Of a stretch of DNA of 64,000 nt, positions 27,425 through 36,986 are shown one piece after another. A model generated the notes under the pieces. The model searched no databases. It saw nothing but the letters and a program-made list of their open reading frames with translations, and had not been told where the DNA came from. The DNA is from Nitrosospira sp. Nsp11 (GTDB lineage: Bacteria > Pseudomonadota > Gammaproteobacteria > Burkholderiales > Nitrosomonadaceae), in NCBI RefSeq assembly GCF_900142705.1, contig NZ_FRBV01000017.1:1-64000 (forward strand), in the 5' to 3' direction. Within the stretch, counting starts at the first letter, position 1, and each line of letters starts with the position of its first letter. The position numbers and the translations under genes were made by a program.

Positions 27425-28059
27425 GGAGTTCGTATATCGCAGTGATTGGTTATTTGATCAGGTGAGGGCAGTTCGTCCGACTTCAAATGTCATTTTTCTA
27501 CGTCCGGCCTTTTTTGATTCACGTGAGCTGACAACTTAAACTCCATGCCCAATTCTTGGAGCGAACCTCCAACATATCTCTGTGACTTAGCGCACGGATA
27601 TCAGTCGTGAAAAGGTAAATAATATGGGATGCTCTATCTCTATATTGAAGGGGAACGCCATGAATAGTATAACTTCCTGGATTGTTTATATTGTAATACT
27701 TGTTACCGGTTTGGGTGTTCTGGGAATAGGTTGGGTATAAGTCGTCGCCTCGGATCCATAAAGGCCTTGGAGTACTGCTTGGGGCTAATCCAGGAAGAAA
27801 GGCCAGAGACTTTAACGCCCGTCTCATCCATGCTTATAAAACAAAGATAATGTGAAGTGTCGCTTGACCTCCCTCTACCTAAGCTCATACCCACTTTCTA
27901 CACATAATGAGTAGTCACGGTCCACGGGGGTAGAGGGACAGACTTTTGATACCCCTTTCCAGCATGAGCCGTTGATCAAGATGCTCATCAAAAATGCTCA
28001 GCGGGCACTTTTATAGTGCAGTTATCCGTGCGAGTTTCAGCCGGACCCATCTAATATTG
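27425..28059. other. 635-bp region without a clear gene
   Basis: The gap between trxC and yicC has lower GC than its surroundings. Two overlapping minus-strand ORFs (102 and 63 codons) have no ribosome sites and no family features. The only supported candidate is the 26-codon plus-strand ORF at 27660-27740. No tRNA, terminator or repeat is seen. Confidence 0.5.
27660..27740 (+). CDS. Possible 26-residue membrane microprotein
   Basis: ATG with a near-perfect AAGGGGAA ribosome site 5-7 bases upstream. The peptide (MNSITSWIVYIVILVTG and so on to GWV) is a single hydrophobic helix with no charged residue after the start. That is the profile of one-helix bacterial microproteins that bind membrane complexes. 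No homologue is recognised. It may be chance. Confidence 0.35.
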   Translation: MNSITSWIVYIVILVTGLGVLGIGWV

Positions 28060-28941
28060 TCACTCAATATTCTGGACCTGCTCACGCATTTGCTCGATCA
28101 GAACTTTGAGTTCGATGGAAATTTTCGATACTTCCGCATCTACCGATTTTGAGCCCACCGTATTGGCTTCGCGGTTGAGCTCCTGCATCAAGAAATCCAG
28201 TCGCTTGCCGATTGCGCCGCCTTTGCGCAAAACCCGTTCCACTTCTTCAAAATGGGCCTGCAGGCGGGACAGTTCCTCGTCTACATCGATTTTGCTGGCA
28301 AATAGTGTCAGCTCTTGCCGGATACGTTCATCATCGCAATTTATCATGGCATCGCGCAAACGGGCTTTGACCTTTTCCTGAAACGCCACAAGCAAGGCAG
28401 GTATACGCGGCGCTACTTCTGCTGTCAGGGAGCGCATCCTGGAGAGGCGTTCAAGCAGGATGACTTTAAGTTTTTCGCCTTCTCGGGCACGTGCGGCGGC
28501 CAACTCATGCAGGGCGGCGCCCAGTAATTCCAGGCAAGGTTCGCGCAAGCTCTCTGCCGGCATTGAATTGGCCCTCAACATTCCGGGCCAGCGAAGAATA
28601 TCCGCTACCTCGAGCCCATGGGCGTCGGGTAGCGCAGCCCTGACGGTACGGTTCAGCTCAAGTAGTTTTTGCAACAGGTCAGCGTTGATGTGCTGCAGAT
28701 CTTCGGTACTTGTGATTCCGGAAAAGCTTACGCGGCATTCGATTTTTCCACGACTCAGCCGAGCGGTCAGAAATTCACGCATCGTCACTTCCAGCAAGCG
28801 TAATTCGTCGGGCAGGCGGAACTGGATATCCAGATAGCGGTTATTAACCGAGCGCAGCTCCAGATTCAGTGAACCTTGGGGCAACTCGCGGGCAACCACG
28901 GCATAGCCGGTCATGCTGTAGATCGTCGCTAACTCATCCAC
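28060..28941 (-). CDS. yicC: YicC-family endoribonuclease
   Basis: 293 residues. Family signatures are SMTGYAVV at the N-terminus, ELRSVNNRYLDIQFRLPDELR, and the C-terminal GKRLDFLMQELNREANTVGSKS. The YicC family was recently linked to RNA cleavage. The start is either GTG at 28941, with an AGGA site, or ATG at 28914 (MTGYA), and I used the longer one. It is divergent from rph across a 181-bp promoter gap. Confidence 0.92.
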   Translation of the reverse strand: MDELATIYSMTGYAVVARELPQGSLNLELRSVNNRYLDIQFRLPDELRLLEVTMREFLTARLSRGKIECRVSFSGITSTEDLQHINADLLQKLLELNRTVRAALPDAHGLEVADILRWPGMLRANSMPAESLREPCLELLGAALHELAAARAREGEKLKVILLERLSRMRSLTAEVAPRIPALLVAFQEKVKARLRDAMINCDDERIRQELTLFASKIDVDEELSRLQAHFEEVERVLRKGGAIGKRLDFLMQELNREANTVGSKSVDAEVSKISIELKVLIEQMREQVQNIE

Positions 28942-29122
28942 TGACAGGTCCTGATAGGTTAAAATAGGGGGCGATGGGAATTATCGCACATGATCGTCGC
29001 AGATATGCAGGACGAGTTTGCACCCTTATCCCACAATTGTTACCGATTAGCTGATCAAATGATTGTGGTTCCGTTCGACGGCACGCCGCCGTTATAAGAT
29101 CATTTAGAGATTTATTACAACC

Positions 29123-29842
29123 ATGCGCCCCAGTAATCGCACGCCGGCTCAACTTCGTCCGGTTCAAATTACCCGCCATTACACCAAACATGCTGAAGGT
29201 GCGGTGCTGATCGAGTGTGGCGATACCAGGATATTATGTACAGCCAGCCTGGATGAGAAAGTGCCCCCGTTTCTACGTGGCAAAGGGCAGGGCTGGCTCA
29301 CTGCGGAATATGGCATGCTGCCACGTTCCACTAACGAGCGCATGCAGCGCGAAGCAGCCAAGGGAAAGCAATCCGGGCGCACCATGGAAATCCAGCGCCT
29401 CATCGGGCGCGCATTGCGTTCAGTAATGGATTTGACAAAATTGGGCGAGCGCACCATCCAGATCGATTGCGATGTCATCCAGGCCGACGGCGGCACACGC
29501 ACGGCCAGTATTACCGGAGCTTTTGTCGCGCTGCATGATGCGGTAGAAAAACTCCTACACCAGCAGTTGATAGAAACGACGCCGATACTCGGTCATGTTG
29601 CAGCGGTCTCGGTTGGCATGTACGAGGGCGTGCCAGTGCTTGATCTTGATTATCTTGAAGACTCCCGCTGCGACACTGACATGAACGTCGTCATGACTGG
29701 CGACTCTGGTCTGGTGGAAATGCAGGGGACTGCGGAAGGAGTTCCGTTCAGCCGCCACGACCTGGACGCCATGGTAGACCTGGCGCAGCAGGGGATACAG
29801 GAATTGATCGCAATTCAAAAAGCGGTATTGGCCGCTCGATAA
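29123..29842 (+). CDS. rph: Ribonuclease PH
   Basis: 239 residues. A phosphate-dependent 3'-5' exoribonuclease trimming tRNA 3' ends. Motifs: [32 protein letters not shown], the [20 protein letters not shown] catalytic segment, and [22 protein letters not shown] sequence about 25 bases before the ATG may be its -10 box. It is followed 9 bases later by rdgB. Confidence 0.96.
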   Translation: MRPSNRTPAQLRPVQITRHYTKHAEGAVLIECGDTRILCTASLDEKVPPFLRGKGQGWLTAEYGMLPRSTNERMQREAAKGKQSGRTMEIQRLIGRALRSVMDLTKLGERTIQIDCDVIQADGGTRTASITGAFVALHDAVEKLLHQQLIETTPILGHVAAVSVGMYEGVPVLDLDYLEDSRCDTDMNVVMTGDSGLVEMQGTAEGVPFSRHDLDAMVDLAQQGIQELIAIQKAVLAAR

Positions 29843-29851
29843 AGAGCTGAT

Positions 29852-30445
29852 ATGCAAAAACTGGTAATCGCCAGCAGTAATTCCGGTAAGTTGCGGGAAA
29901 TCGGCCAACTGCTGAAGCCGCTGGGGATTGAGGTATTGCCCCAGTCTGTATTCAATGTCGCTGAATCGGAAGAGCCGTATTCCACTTTCATCGAAAATGC
30001 CCTCGTCAAGGCACGTCATGCCAGCAGATGCACCGGACTGCCAGCTCTGGCGGATGATTCAGGTATTTGCATGAACGCCTTAAATGGCAAACCGGGCATT
30101 TTATCGGCACGATACGCGGGAGAGCCCAGGTCAGACGAGCGAAATAATCAGAAGCTGGTCGATGTGTTGACAGACCAGGCCGATCGCAAAGCTCACTATT
30201 ACTGCGTGATTGTGCTCTTGCGCCACCCCGACGATCCGCAACCCCTTATTGCCGATGGAACCTGGCATGGTGAATTCATGCTCAGCCCGCGCGGGACCGG
30301 CGGATTTGGGTACGATCCTTACTTTTTTCTGCCGGGCCTTGGCAAAACTGCTGCGGAACTTCCCGCGGAGCAAAAAAATCGAATTAGCCATCGCGGTAAG
30401 GCACTGGCTCGGCTCGTTAAAAGAATCAGCGAAGAAACGCTCTGA
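29852..30445 (+). CDS. rdgB: XTP/dITP diphosphatase (HAM1)
   Basis: 197 residues. Cleaves non-canonical purine nucleotides such as ITP and XTP. Motifs: LVIASSNSGKLREI, LADDSGICMNALNG, GTGGFGYDPYFFLP and NRISHRGKALARL. It sits in the common rph-rdgB-hemW order, with 9 bases between it and rph. Confidence 0.96.
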   Translation: MQKLVIASSNSGKLREIGQLLKPLGIEVLPQSVFNVAESEEPYSTFIENALVKARHASRCTGLPALADDSGICMNALNGKPGILSARYAGEPRSDERNNQKLVDVLTDQADRKAHYYCVIVLLRHPDDPQPLIADGTWHGEFMLSPRGTGGFGYDPYFFLPGLGKTAAELPAEQKNRISHRGKALARLVKRISEETL

Positions 30446-30638
30446 GCCCAGCAGCGTCTGGTACCGGCGAAAAGAGAGATGAGCGATTAATCCGAACAAA
30501 GCAAACCGTTGTTGGTCTGATTGGAATTCTGGGTCAAATCCCAAGATGACGAAATTCACATTATCTTCTTGCAAGACCGATTATTTCAATCATCGCTGAA
30601 ACGATATTTTCTTTTGCTTGTCATCTCTCCCATTAGTC

Positions 30639-31865
30639 ATGACAACAATTATTTCTCCTGCACTCATATTGGGTTCTCAGTCCCCGAAACTGAAATCGCT
30701 GCCCCCGCTAAGCCTGTACATTCACATCCCATGGTGCATGAAAAAATGCCCCTATTGCGATTTCAACTCTCATGAGGTTCGCGATCAGGATGGCGTGCCC
30801 GAGGCTGAGTATGTGGCGGCGCTTATTCGTGATCTGGAAGCGGCATTACCCCAAGTTTGGGGACGCAAGGTGGTCAGCGTATTTTTCGGCGGTGGCACGC
30901 CCAGCCTGTTTGGTGCCCGGTCCATAGACGAAATCCTCGGTGCCGTGCGGGCCTTGCTGCCACTCGAACTTTTCGCTGAGGTGACGCTGGAAGCCAATCC
31001 CGGCACTTTCGAGGCGCAAAAATTCGCCGATTTTCGCGCGGCCGGGATTAATCGCTTATCCGTCGGTATCCAGAGCTTCAACCCCAGACATCTTAAATCT
31101 CTGGGCCGAATACACGACGACAACGATGCGCAGCGAGCCGTTGAGATCGCCCGGAATAATTTCGACAATGTGAATCTCGATCTGATGTACGGCCTGCCGA
31201 ACCAGACGCTGGAGGAAGCCCGCAACGATATCGAGACCGCGGCCAAGTGTGGCGTTGCCCACATCTCGGCCTATCATCTGACGCTGGAACCCAACACGCT
31301 GTTTCATCGCTATCCGCCGCCATTGCCCGACGATGATTTGGCTGCGGAAATGCAGATAATGGTCGAGCAAACACTTGCGCAGGAAGGCTATGTCAACTAT
31401 GAAACGTCAGCGTTCGCCCAACCTGGCCGAGAGTCCCATCACAACATGAACTATTGGTTGTTCGGCGATTATCTTGGGATTGGGGCAGGCGCGCATAGCA
31501 AGATAAGCTTTGCCGACAGGATCGTACGCCAGATGCGCTACAAGCAACCCAGGGAGTACCTCGTCAAAACCGCCCAAGCCACGCCGGATGCCGGCCCGCC
31601 TGTCATGGAACAGCATGAAGTAGGGCGGAACGACCGTGGGTTTGAATTCATGATGAACGCGCTACGTCTTACGAAAGGCTTTGCCACGGAAATGTTCACG
31701 GAGCGTACCGGCCTGCCCATCACCCGCATACAGCGCCAGCTTGACGAGGCCGAGCAACGAGGCCTGATTACGCGCGATTATCGGCGCATTGCGCCTACGC
31801 ACACCGGCAGGCGTTTTTTGAATGATCTGTTGCAAATCTTCCTTCCCGAGAAAAGCAACGACTAG
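30639..31865 (+). CDS. hemW: Heme chaperone HemW (radical SAM)
   Basis: 408 residues from the ATG at 30639 (a TTG 21 bases earlier is possible). The radical-SAM triad is Cys33, Cys37, Cys40 in [24 protein letters not shown] and [12 protein letters not shown] follow. The family was long called oxygen-independent coproporphyrinogen oxidase, but it is a haem-binding chaperone and lacks the extra cysteine of HemN. The TAG stop lies within the CTAG that flanks a MITE-like insertion. Confidence 0.94.
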   Translation: MTTIISPALILGSQSPKLKSLPPLSLYIHIPWCMKKCPYCDFNSHEVRDQDGVPEAEYVAALIRDLEAALPQVWGRKVVSVFFGGGTPSLFGARSIDEILGAVRALLPLELFAEVTLEANPGTFEAQKFADFRAAGINRLSVGIQSFNPRHLKSLGRIHDDNDAQRAVEIARNNFDNVNLDLMYGLPNQTLEEARNDIETAAKCGVAHISAYHLTLEPNTLFHRYPPPLPDDDLAAEMQIMVEQTLAQEGYVNYETSAFAQPGRESHHNMNYWLFGDYLGIGAGAHSKISFADRIVRQMRYKQPREYLVKTAQATPDAGPPVMEQHEVGRNDRGFEFMMNALRLTKGFATEMFTERTGLPITRIQRQLDEAEQRGLITRDYRRIAPTHTGRRFLNDLLQIFLPEKSND

Positions 31866-32030
31866 CCCGGATGTTTCATAAATTCGCGTGATGATTGCGC
31901 AGAATTTTGTTTTGTAGGGAGATTTTGTGAAAGAGTGGCGTAGTTATTCATACGCCCGACTGAACGAAATTTTCATACGAAACAAAAGACCAGCAAGGGC
32001 GCGCGTCAATTTATGAAACATCCGGGCTAG
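31862..32030. mobile_element. MITE-like element between hemW and trmB
   Basis: Perfect terminal inverted repeats (core CCCGGATGTTTCATAAATT, 19 bp) enclose 161 bp (31866-32026). Both ends are flanked by CTAG, which looks like a 4-bp target duplication, so 23 bp match in total. No ORF lies inside. It must have been moved by a transposase from elsewhere. It sits exactly at the hemW stop codon, and because the duplication restores TAG, hemW is unharmed. The stem may now act as a terminator between convergent hemW and trmB. Confidence 0.85.
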
Positions 32031-32040
32031 GTATAGCTCG

Positions 32041-32724
32041 TTATTTTTTTCGGAATATCAAATCCCACACTCCGTGCCCTAACCGCAAACCACGCTGTTC
32101 GAATTTGGTCAAAGGCCGGTATTCCGGACGTGATGAATAATCAACAACGGTATTGGCCAACTGCGGTTCACTGCGCAACACCTGTAATATTTGGTCCGCA
32201 TATTCCTTCCAATCGGTCGCGGCGTGGATATAACCGCCGGGCTTCAGATGCCGGCACAGCAGCGCAACAAATTCCGGTTGTATCAACCGGCGTTTGTGGT
32301 GGCGGGCTTTGGGCCAAGGGTCGGGGAAAAAGATGTGCACACCGTCCAGGCATTCCGGTGGCAACGCGTGTTGCAGCACTTCCACCACGTCATGCTGGAC
32401 AATGCGTATATTCGTCAGCCCAAGCTCTTCGATTTGCTTGAGCAAGCTACCGACGCCGGGTGTGTGAACCTCAACGGCGAGATAATCGTTCTGTGGATGC
32501 GCCTTGGCGATAACGGCCGTAGTCTCACCCATGCCGAAGCCGATTTCCAGGAACCTTGGCGCGCTCCTGCCGAAGATGGTTTCGAGATCGAGCAGGCTTA
32601 CCGGAGGCCTTCCGGTGAACGGAACGCCGTATAGGGGCATCAACGTTTCGTGAGCGCGACGCTGCGCATTCGAGACACGACCCTGACGGAGAACAAAGCT
32701 TCGGATGGGACGATGCTCTGCCAT
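32041..32724 (-). CDS. trmB: tRNA (guanine-N7)-methyltransferase
   Basis: 227 residues. SAM-dependent methylation of G46 in tRNA. Motif I is [13 protein letters not shown], then VEVHTPGVG, and the family motif [19 protein letters not shown] is clear. It ends with [17 protein letters not shown]. Its stop is 10 bases from the MITE-like element. It is convergent with hemW and shares its strand with thiG. Confidence 0.95.
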   Translation of the reverse strand: MAEHRPIRSFVLRQGRVSNAQRRAHETLMPLYGVPFTGRPPVSLLDLETIFGRSAPRFLEIGFGMGETTAVIAKAHPQNDYLAVEVHTPGVGSLLKQIEELGLTNIRIVQHDVVEVLQHALPPECLDGVHIFFPDPWPKARHHKRRLIQPEFVALLCRHLKPGGYIHAATDWKEYADQILQVLRSEPQLANTVVDYSSRPEYRPLTKFEQRGLRLGHGVWDLIFRKK

Positions 32725-32753
32725 TTATATAGAATCTGAAAAACCGGCAGTGA

Positions 32754-33566
32754 TCAGGATTTGTCTCTGTCTTTTTGCTGATGGCTGCCGGCAATGGTCC
32801 CCTCGACTGGCGAACTGGGACTGGCATTGTAAAGCTTCTTGGTCATGCGTCCAGCCAGATAGGCTTCGCGACCCGCTTCTACCGCTTTTTTCATGGCGGA
32901 AGCCATCAGTACCGGATTGCGCGCGGCAGCAATTGCAGTGTTCATCAGAACACCGTCGCAGCCTAGCTCCATAGCAATAGCCGCGTCCGAAGCCGTGCCG
33001 ACACCCGCATCCACTATTACCGGAACATTGGCATTTTCTATTATGATTTGCAAATTCCAAGGGTTAAGAATACCCATGCCGGAACCGATCAGCGAGGCCA
33101 ACGGCATCACCGCCACACAGCCGATTTCTTCCAGTTGCCTGGCTGCGATAGGATCATCCGAGGTATAAACCATTACCTGGAAACCTTCCTTTATCAAAAT
33201 TTCGGCAGCTTTGAGGGTTTCCATCATGTTGGGGTAGAGGGTTTTCGGATCACCCAGCACCTCCAGCTTTACCAGCGTGTGGCCATCCAGCAATTCGCGC
33301 GCAAGGCGCAAGGTGCGCACGGCGTCTTCCACCGTGTAGCATCCGGCTGTGTTGGGCAACAAGGTATATCGGGATGGTGGCAGCACGTCCAGCAGGTTTG
33401 GCTCATCGGGGTTCTGGCCGAGATTGGTCCTGCGAATCGCTACCGTTATAATTTCCGCACCGCTGGCATCAACCGCTGCGCGAGTCTCGTCAAAATCCTT
33501 GTATTTTCCAGTGCCTACCAGAAGTCTGGAAGAGTAAGCCTTGCCAGCAATGATGATATTGTCCAC
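32754..33566 (-). CDS. thiG: Thiazole synthase
   Basis: 270 residues. Makes the thiazole ring of thiamine from deoxyxylulose phosphate and ThiS-thiocarboxylate. The Schiff-base lysine is expected in [28 protein letters not shown] and [16 protein letters not shown] bind phosphate. The start is GTG at 33566, two bases after the thiS stop, behind a GGGGGC/TAAGG stretch. Typical thiSG pair. Confidence 0.95.
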   Translation of the reverse strand: MDNIIIAGKAYSSRLLVGTGKYKDFDETRAAVDASGAEIITVAIRRTNLGQNPDEPNLLDVLPPSRYTLLPNTAGCYTVEDAVRTLRLARELLDGHTLVKLEVLGDPKTLYPNMMETLKAAEILIKEGFQVMVYTSDDPIAARQLEEIGCVAVMPLASLIGSGMGILNPWNLQIIIENANVPVIVDAGVGTASDAAIAMELGCDGVLMNTAIAAARNPVLMASAMKKAVEAGREAYLAGRMTKKLYNASPSSPVEGTIAGSHQQKDRDKS

Positions 33567-33568
33567 CC

Positions 33569-33811
33569 TTAGCCCCCACCTACGGCCACGACGATTTCAA
33601 GCTGATCGCCTTCCACCAGGATGGGCTGGTCGAACTTGCTGCGAGGGATGATTTCGCCATTTCGCTCTATGGCGATACGCTTGCCCTGCAATCCCATGTG
33701 CTCCAGCAATTGTGTTACGTTCAGCGCCACAGCATCTGTGTCCCGAGTTCCTGTTTCCGCAGGCGAGACGGGAAAGCGCTGGGGTTGACCATTAACGATA
33801 AGTTGTATCAT
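33569..33811 (-). CDS. thiS: Sulfur carrier protein ThiS
   Basis: 80 residues, longer than the usual 66. The beta-grasp start MIQLIVNGQ and C-terminal [13 protein letters not shown] with the terminal Gly-Gly (adenylated and thiocarboxylated) are present. About 13 extra residues ([13 protein letters not shown]) sit in the first loop. No TPP riboswitch is seen upstream. Phased short repeats lie 70-110 bases before the start. Confidence 0.9.
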   Translation of the reverse strand: MIQLIVNGQPQRFPVSPAETGTRDTDAVALNVTQLLEHMGLQGKRIAIERNGEIIPRSKFDQPILVEGDQLEIVVAVGGG

Positions 33812-33880
33812 TTTTAAAAGTCGCTTGAAGCGGATACGCTGGGATTAACTGTGACTTGGCTTGAGCAATAACGTTCTTTT

Positions 33881-33919
33881 TAATGCAGGTCTAATGCAGA
33901 TCTAGCAGGTTTAATGCAG
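33881..33919. repeat. Phased TAATGCAG repeats upstream of thiS
   Basis: TAATGCAG occurs at 33881, 33892 and 33912, with a degenerate TAGCAG copy at 33903. Spacing is close to one helical turn, 70-110 bases before the thiS ATG on the other strand. It may be a binding array or a micro-tandem expansion. The 380-bp gap to the tRNA holds nothing else. Confidence 0.5.
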
Positions 33920-34174
33920 ATTATACGGTGGAGCAGCCTCATAGTCGACAATGAGGACTTCTATACGTTCGTTTTTGACTTACCCTGCCTTTACCTCGAC
34001 AGCTTACACCCGAGAATGCGCTTTTCCCGAGAATCGGCATTGAATATTTGCCGGTATCTCAACGACTACAGTTGATGCTTGATCAAGAAACCGATTATAG
34101 GGACGCCATGGCTATGTATAGCGTTTTTGTCATTCCATCTTACTACTATAGCGGCTATGACGACGTTTCCATCG

Positions 34175-34180
34175 TATAAT
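34175..34180 (+). promoter_or_regulatory. -10 box of tRNA-Gly
   Basis: A perfect TATAAT lies 11 bases before the tRNA 5' end. No good -35 box stands at the right distance. Confidence 0.55.
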
Positions 34181-34191
34181 TCTCCCATGAA

Positions 34192-34265
34192 GCGGGTGTA
34201 GCTCAATGGCAGAGCAGAAGCTTCCCAAGCTTACGACGAGGGTTCGATTCCCTTCACCCGCTCCA
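34192..34265 (+). tRNA. tRNA-Gly, anticodon CCC
   Basis: A 74-base tRNA with encoded CCA. The acceptor GCGGGTG pairs with CACCCGC. The anticodon loop is TTCCCAA, so it reads GGG. The anticodon stem has a mismatch at its outermost pair (G27-A43). The T arm is GAGGG/CCCTT-like with GGTTCGATTCC. The AsmA-family gene starts 13 bases later. Confidence 0.94.
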
Positions 34266-34278
34266 CCTTTCCCGGCCT

Positions 34279-35853
34279 ATGAACCGTTATCCCAGATATG
34301 TTTTAATCATATTTTCCGTTACCCTGACGATTGCGCTGCCCGGTCTTGCCATATATATTGCCGCGACCTTCGACCCTAACGCCTACAAGCCTCAGATCAT
34401 CCAGTTAGTGAAGGAGAAAAATCAGCGCGACCTCAAGCTCGATGGCGATATCAAGCTCACGTTTTTTCCCAGGCTCGGCGCGGAGATCAATGGCCTTTCG
34501 CTGAGCGAATATCAAAATGACGAAGAGTTTGCCTCTGCGGAGAACATTCTGGTATCTCTCGCGTTTTTTCCCTTGCTCAGGAAGCAACTGGAACTGGATG
34601 AGATCGTGGTAACGGGACTGAAAGCCAATCTGATCCGTTTTACGGATGGGCATACGAATATTGATGATTTGCTCGTTAAAAGCGACGAGGCGAAACAATT
34701 CAAATTCGATGTTGGTCGCGTTCGCGCGGAAAAAAGTACGCTCATTTTTCGCGATGAAGTCAGCCAGAAGCAGTATATATTCGGTGACCTCAATCTCAAG
34801 GCTGACAAGATCGATGTCAGGTCCAGTTCGGTGGATGATGTTATTCGCAGCAAACTGAAATTGACGTTCAGGATGAATCAACCTGAACAGCCTGAGATCG
34901 ACCAGGCCATCAGGCTGTCATTTGATTTAACGCTGGATGCAGCCAATCAATATTACGCCGTGAGTGGCCTGAACCTTGAGAGCAAGGGAACAATTAACGG
35001 GATCAGTCACCTCGTGATTAATTCCACCGGTGATTTCTCCGCGCGCTTTGCTGCTGCTGGCGCGGTTGGCGACGAGTTCACGGTCACAGGGCTGACTCTC
35101 GGCATGACTGGAATAAGTGGGGGAAATAACCTCGATATGCAGTTGGACGCACCGCGATTAAGCTTGAATGGAAAAAAAGTAGCCAGTGAGGGAATCGTTG
35201 CGGTGCTGAAAATTATCGGCTCCGGGGGTAACACCAATGGTAATTTTTCTCTTTCAGGCGTGAACGGTACGATAAGCGATTTCAGGAGCAGCGCGCTAAC
35301 GGTTGAGCTGGAATCACACAAAAAGGAGAGAGTCGTCAAGGCCATGCTTGCTTCTCCGCTCGCCGGCAGCGTGACTGCTCAGCAGCTGGACTTGCCGGAT
35401 TTGGTGGCAACTATCGATGCCGACAGCTTCGGCGCGTCGGATGGGCTCCGTGGTAACCTGAAGGGTAGCGCTTCAGTGGATGGCCTGGCCCAAAATGCAC
35501 AGATGCAGTTTAATGGCAGACTGGGGGGCAGCGATATCAAAGGGAATTTGGAAGCAAGCGGTTTAACTCCGGGCTTACCTCAGCCCGTTCTCAATTTTTT
35601 GGTGGATATCGGCCAGCTTGATCTGGATCGCTTTCTGGCGCCCCAGCAAAAGCAGCAGGGGGCAAGAAAGTTTACAAAAAAAGTTGCGAGCACAAAACGT
35701 GTGGATGAAACGCTCGACTTATCCTTATTCGATGATCTGGAGGATTTGAATATCCAGGGTTCGATCCGGATCGGCGTACTGAAAGCCGCTAACGTCACGT
35801 CGTCCGGTGTGAAACTGAATATCAGGACCGGTCAGTATCGGGACCACCATTGA
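34279..35853 (+). CDS. AsmA-family protein, C-terminus apparently missing
   Basis: 524 residues. An N-terminal membrane anchor (YVLIIFSVTLTIALPGLAIYI) is followed by the AsmA N-terminal signature FDPNAYKPQIIQLVKEK, DLKLDGDIKLTFFPRLG and LDEIVVTGLKANLIR. AsmA-like proteins act in outer-membrane lipid balance. Near residue 505 the conserved segment SIRIGVLKAANVTSSGVKLNIR should lead into a further 150-200 residues, but the sequence ends in TGQYRDHH and stops, overlapping the mutY start. It therefore looks truncated by a deletion or frameshift at the mutY junction. It may still be stable. Confidence 0.85.
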   Translation: MNRYPRYVLIIFSVTLTIALPGLAIYIAATFDPNAYKPQIIQLVKEKNQRDLKLDGDIKLTFFPRLGAEINGLSLSEYQNDEEFASAENILVSLAFFPLLRKQLELDEIVVTGLKANLIRFTDGHTNIDDLLVKSDEAKQFKFDVGRVRAEKSTLIFRDEVSQKQYIFGDLNLKADKIDVRSSSVDDVIRSKLKLTFRMNQPEQPEIDQAIRLSFDLTLDAANQYYAVSGLNLESKGTINGISHLVINSTGDFSARFAAAGAVGDEFTVTGLTLGMTGISGGNNLDMQLDAPRLSLNGKKVASEGIVAVLKIIGSGGNTNGNFSLSGVNGTISDFRSSALTVELESHKKERVVKAMLASPLAGSVTAQQLDLPDLVATIDADSFGASDGLRGNLKGSASVDGLAQNAQMQFNGRLGGSDIKGNLEASGLTPGLPQPVLNFLVDIGQLDLDRFLAPQQKQQGARKFTKKVASTKRVDETLDLSLFDDLEDLNIQGSIRIGVLKAANVTSSGVKLNIRTGQYRDHH

Positions 35854-36944
35854 ACTCTTTTGCCACAAAGCTGATCCACTGGCAAAAAGATCATGGCCGC
35901 CACCACCTGCCTTGGCAGAACACCCGCGACCCGTATGCAATATGGCTGTCTGAAATCATGCTGCAACAAACGCAGGTGAGTACGGTTATTCCTTACTACC
36001 TGCGCTTCCTGCAATGCTTCCCCGATATCAAAAGCCTTGCTTCGGCATCCCTCGATGATGTGCTGGCGCAATGGAGCGGGCTCGGTTATTACTCGCGCGG
36101 AAGAAATCTGCATCGGACTGCGTGTCTGGTTATCGCAGACCATGGAGGCGTCTTTCCTCGAGACGTGGAAGTGATCCAGCAACTGCCCGGCATTGGACGC
36201 TCTACTGCTGCCGCAATTGCCGTGTTTGCTTATGGGCAACAATGCGCGATACTCGACGGTAACGTCAAGCGTATTTTTGCTCGCTACTTCGGAATCGATG
36301 GCTATACCGGAGAGAAAAAGAACGAGATCCTACTGTGGCGAAAAGCTGAGGAATTGCTGCCCGGCGAAGACGAGAGCAACGCCGAAAACGGGATCGAAGC
36401 TTATACCCAGGCGCTGATGGATCTCGGCGCCACGATTTGCACTCGCGGCAAGCCCAAATGTTCGTCATGCCCCTTGCTACGGGATTGCATCGCGTTCCGG
36501 GATAACCGGACGGATAAGCTCCCGGTTCCGAGGCCGAGAAAGTCGCTACCGGAGCGGGAGATGGCAGTTCTGATGCTGATGAAGCAGGGGCGGATTTTTC
36601 TGGAAAAACGCCCGGCCGTGGGAATCTGGGGCAATTTATGGTGTCTGCCCGAAATGTCGGTGAGCGAAAGTGCAGGCGAACATTGCATGCGGCGTTTTGG
36701 CATGAAAGTAGAGCCATTGGCGCAGATGCAGCCGTTCGATCATACCTTTACTCACTTCAGGCTGCGGATTCATCCACAGCCACTGCAAGTGGTTTCATGC
36801 CCCTCAGCCGTAACGCCGGACGGGAGCGAAAGCTGGATAACGTTTGATGACGCACTGAAGGCAGCCATTCCTTCCCCCGTCAGAAAACTGCTCATGCAAT
36901 ATGCTGCCCGTGATCATCACACACCCGTCGAAAAGCAGTTGTGA
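35850..36944 (+). CDS. mutY: A/G-specific adenine DNA glycosylase
   Basis: 364 residues. Removes A paired with 8-oxoG. The start is TTG at 35850 (MNSFATKLIHW), since no ATG stands at the family position. Catalytic Glu35 (SEIMLQQTQ), helix-hairpin-helix LPGIGRSTAAAI, catalytic Asp136 (ILDGNVKR) and the 4Fe-4S ligands Cys197, 204, 207, 213 are all present. A C-terminal NUDIX-like domain (about 235-364) recognises 8-oxoG. The overlap with the truncated AsmA gene suggests the native start may have been altered. Confidence 0.95.
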   Translation: MNSFATKLIHWQKDHGRHHLPWQNTRDPYAIWLSEIMLQQTQVSTVIPYYLRFLQCFPDIKSLASASLDDVLAQWSGLGYYSRGRNLHRTACLVIADHGGVFPRDVEVIQQLPGIGRSTAAAIAVFAYGQQCAILDGNVKRIFARYFGIDGYTGEKKNEILLWRKAEELLPGEDESNAENGIEAYTQALMDLGATICTRGKPKCSSCPLLRDCIAFRDNRTDKLPVPRPRKSLPEREMAVLMLMKQGRIFLEKRPAVGIWGNLWCLPEMSVSESAGEHCMRRFGMKVEPLAQMQPFDHTFTHFRLRIHPQPLQVVSCPSAVTPDGSESWITFDDALKAAIPSPVRKLLMQYAARDHHTPVEKQL

Positions 36945-36986
36945 TGGAAGGAAACCAGGTATCGCCTTCGCAGATAGCTCTTCAGA

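Noticed and set aside
27519-27827. 102-codon ORF on the minus strand in the gap after trxC
   Set aside because: There is no ribosome site, no domain and an unlikely composition, and it runs opposite the better-supported microprotein frame.
33812-33960. TPP riboswitch upstream of thiS
   Set aside because: Neither the CTGAGA nor the conserved CCTGATCTGG-type core is seen on the minus strand.
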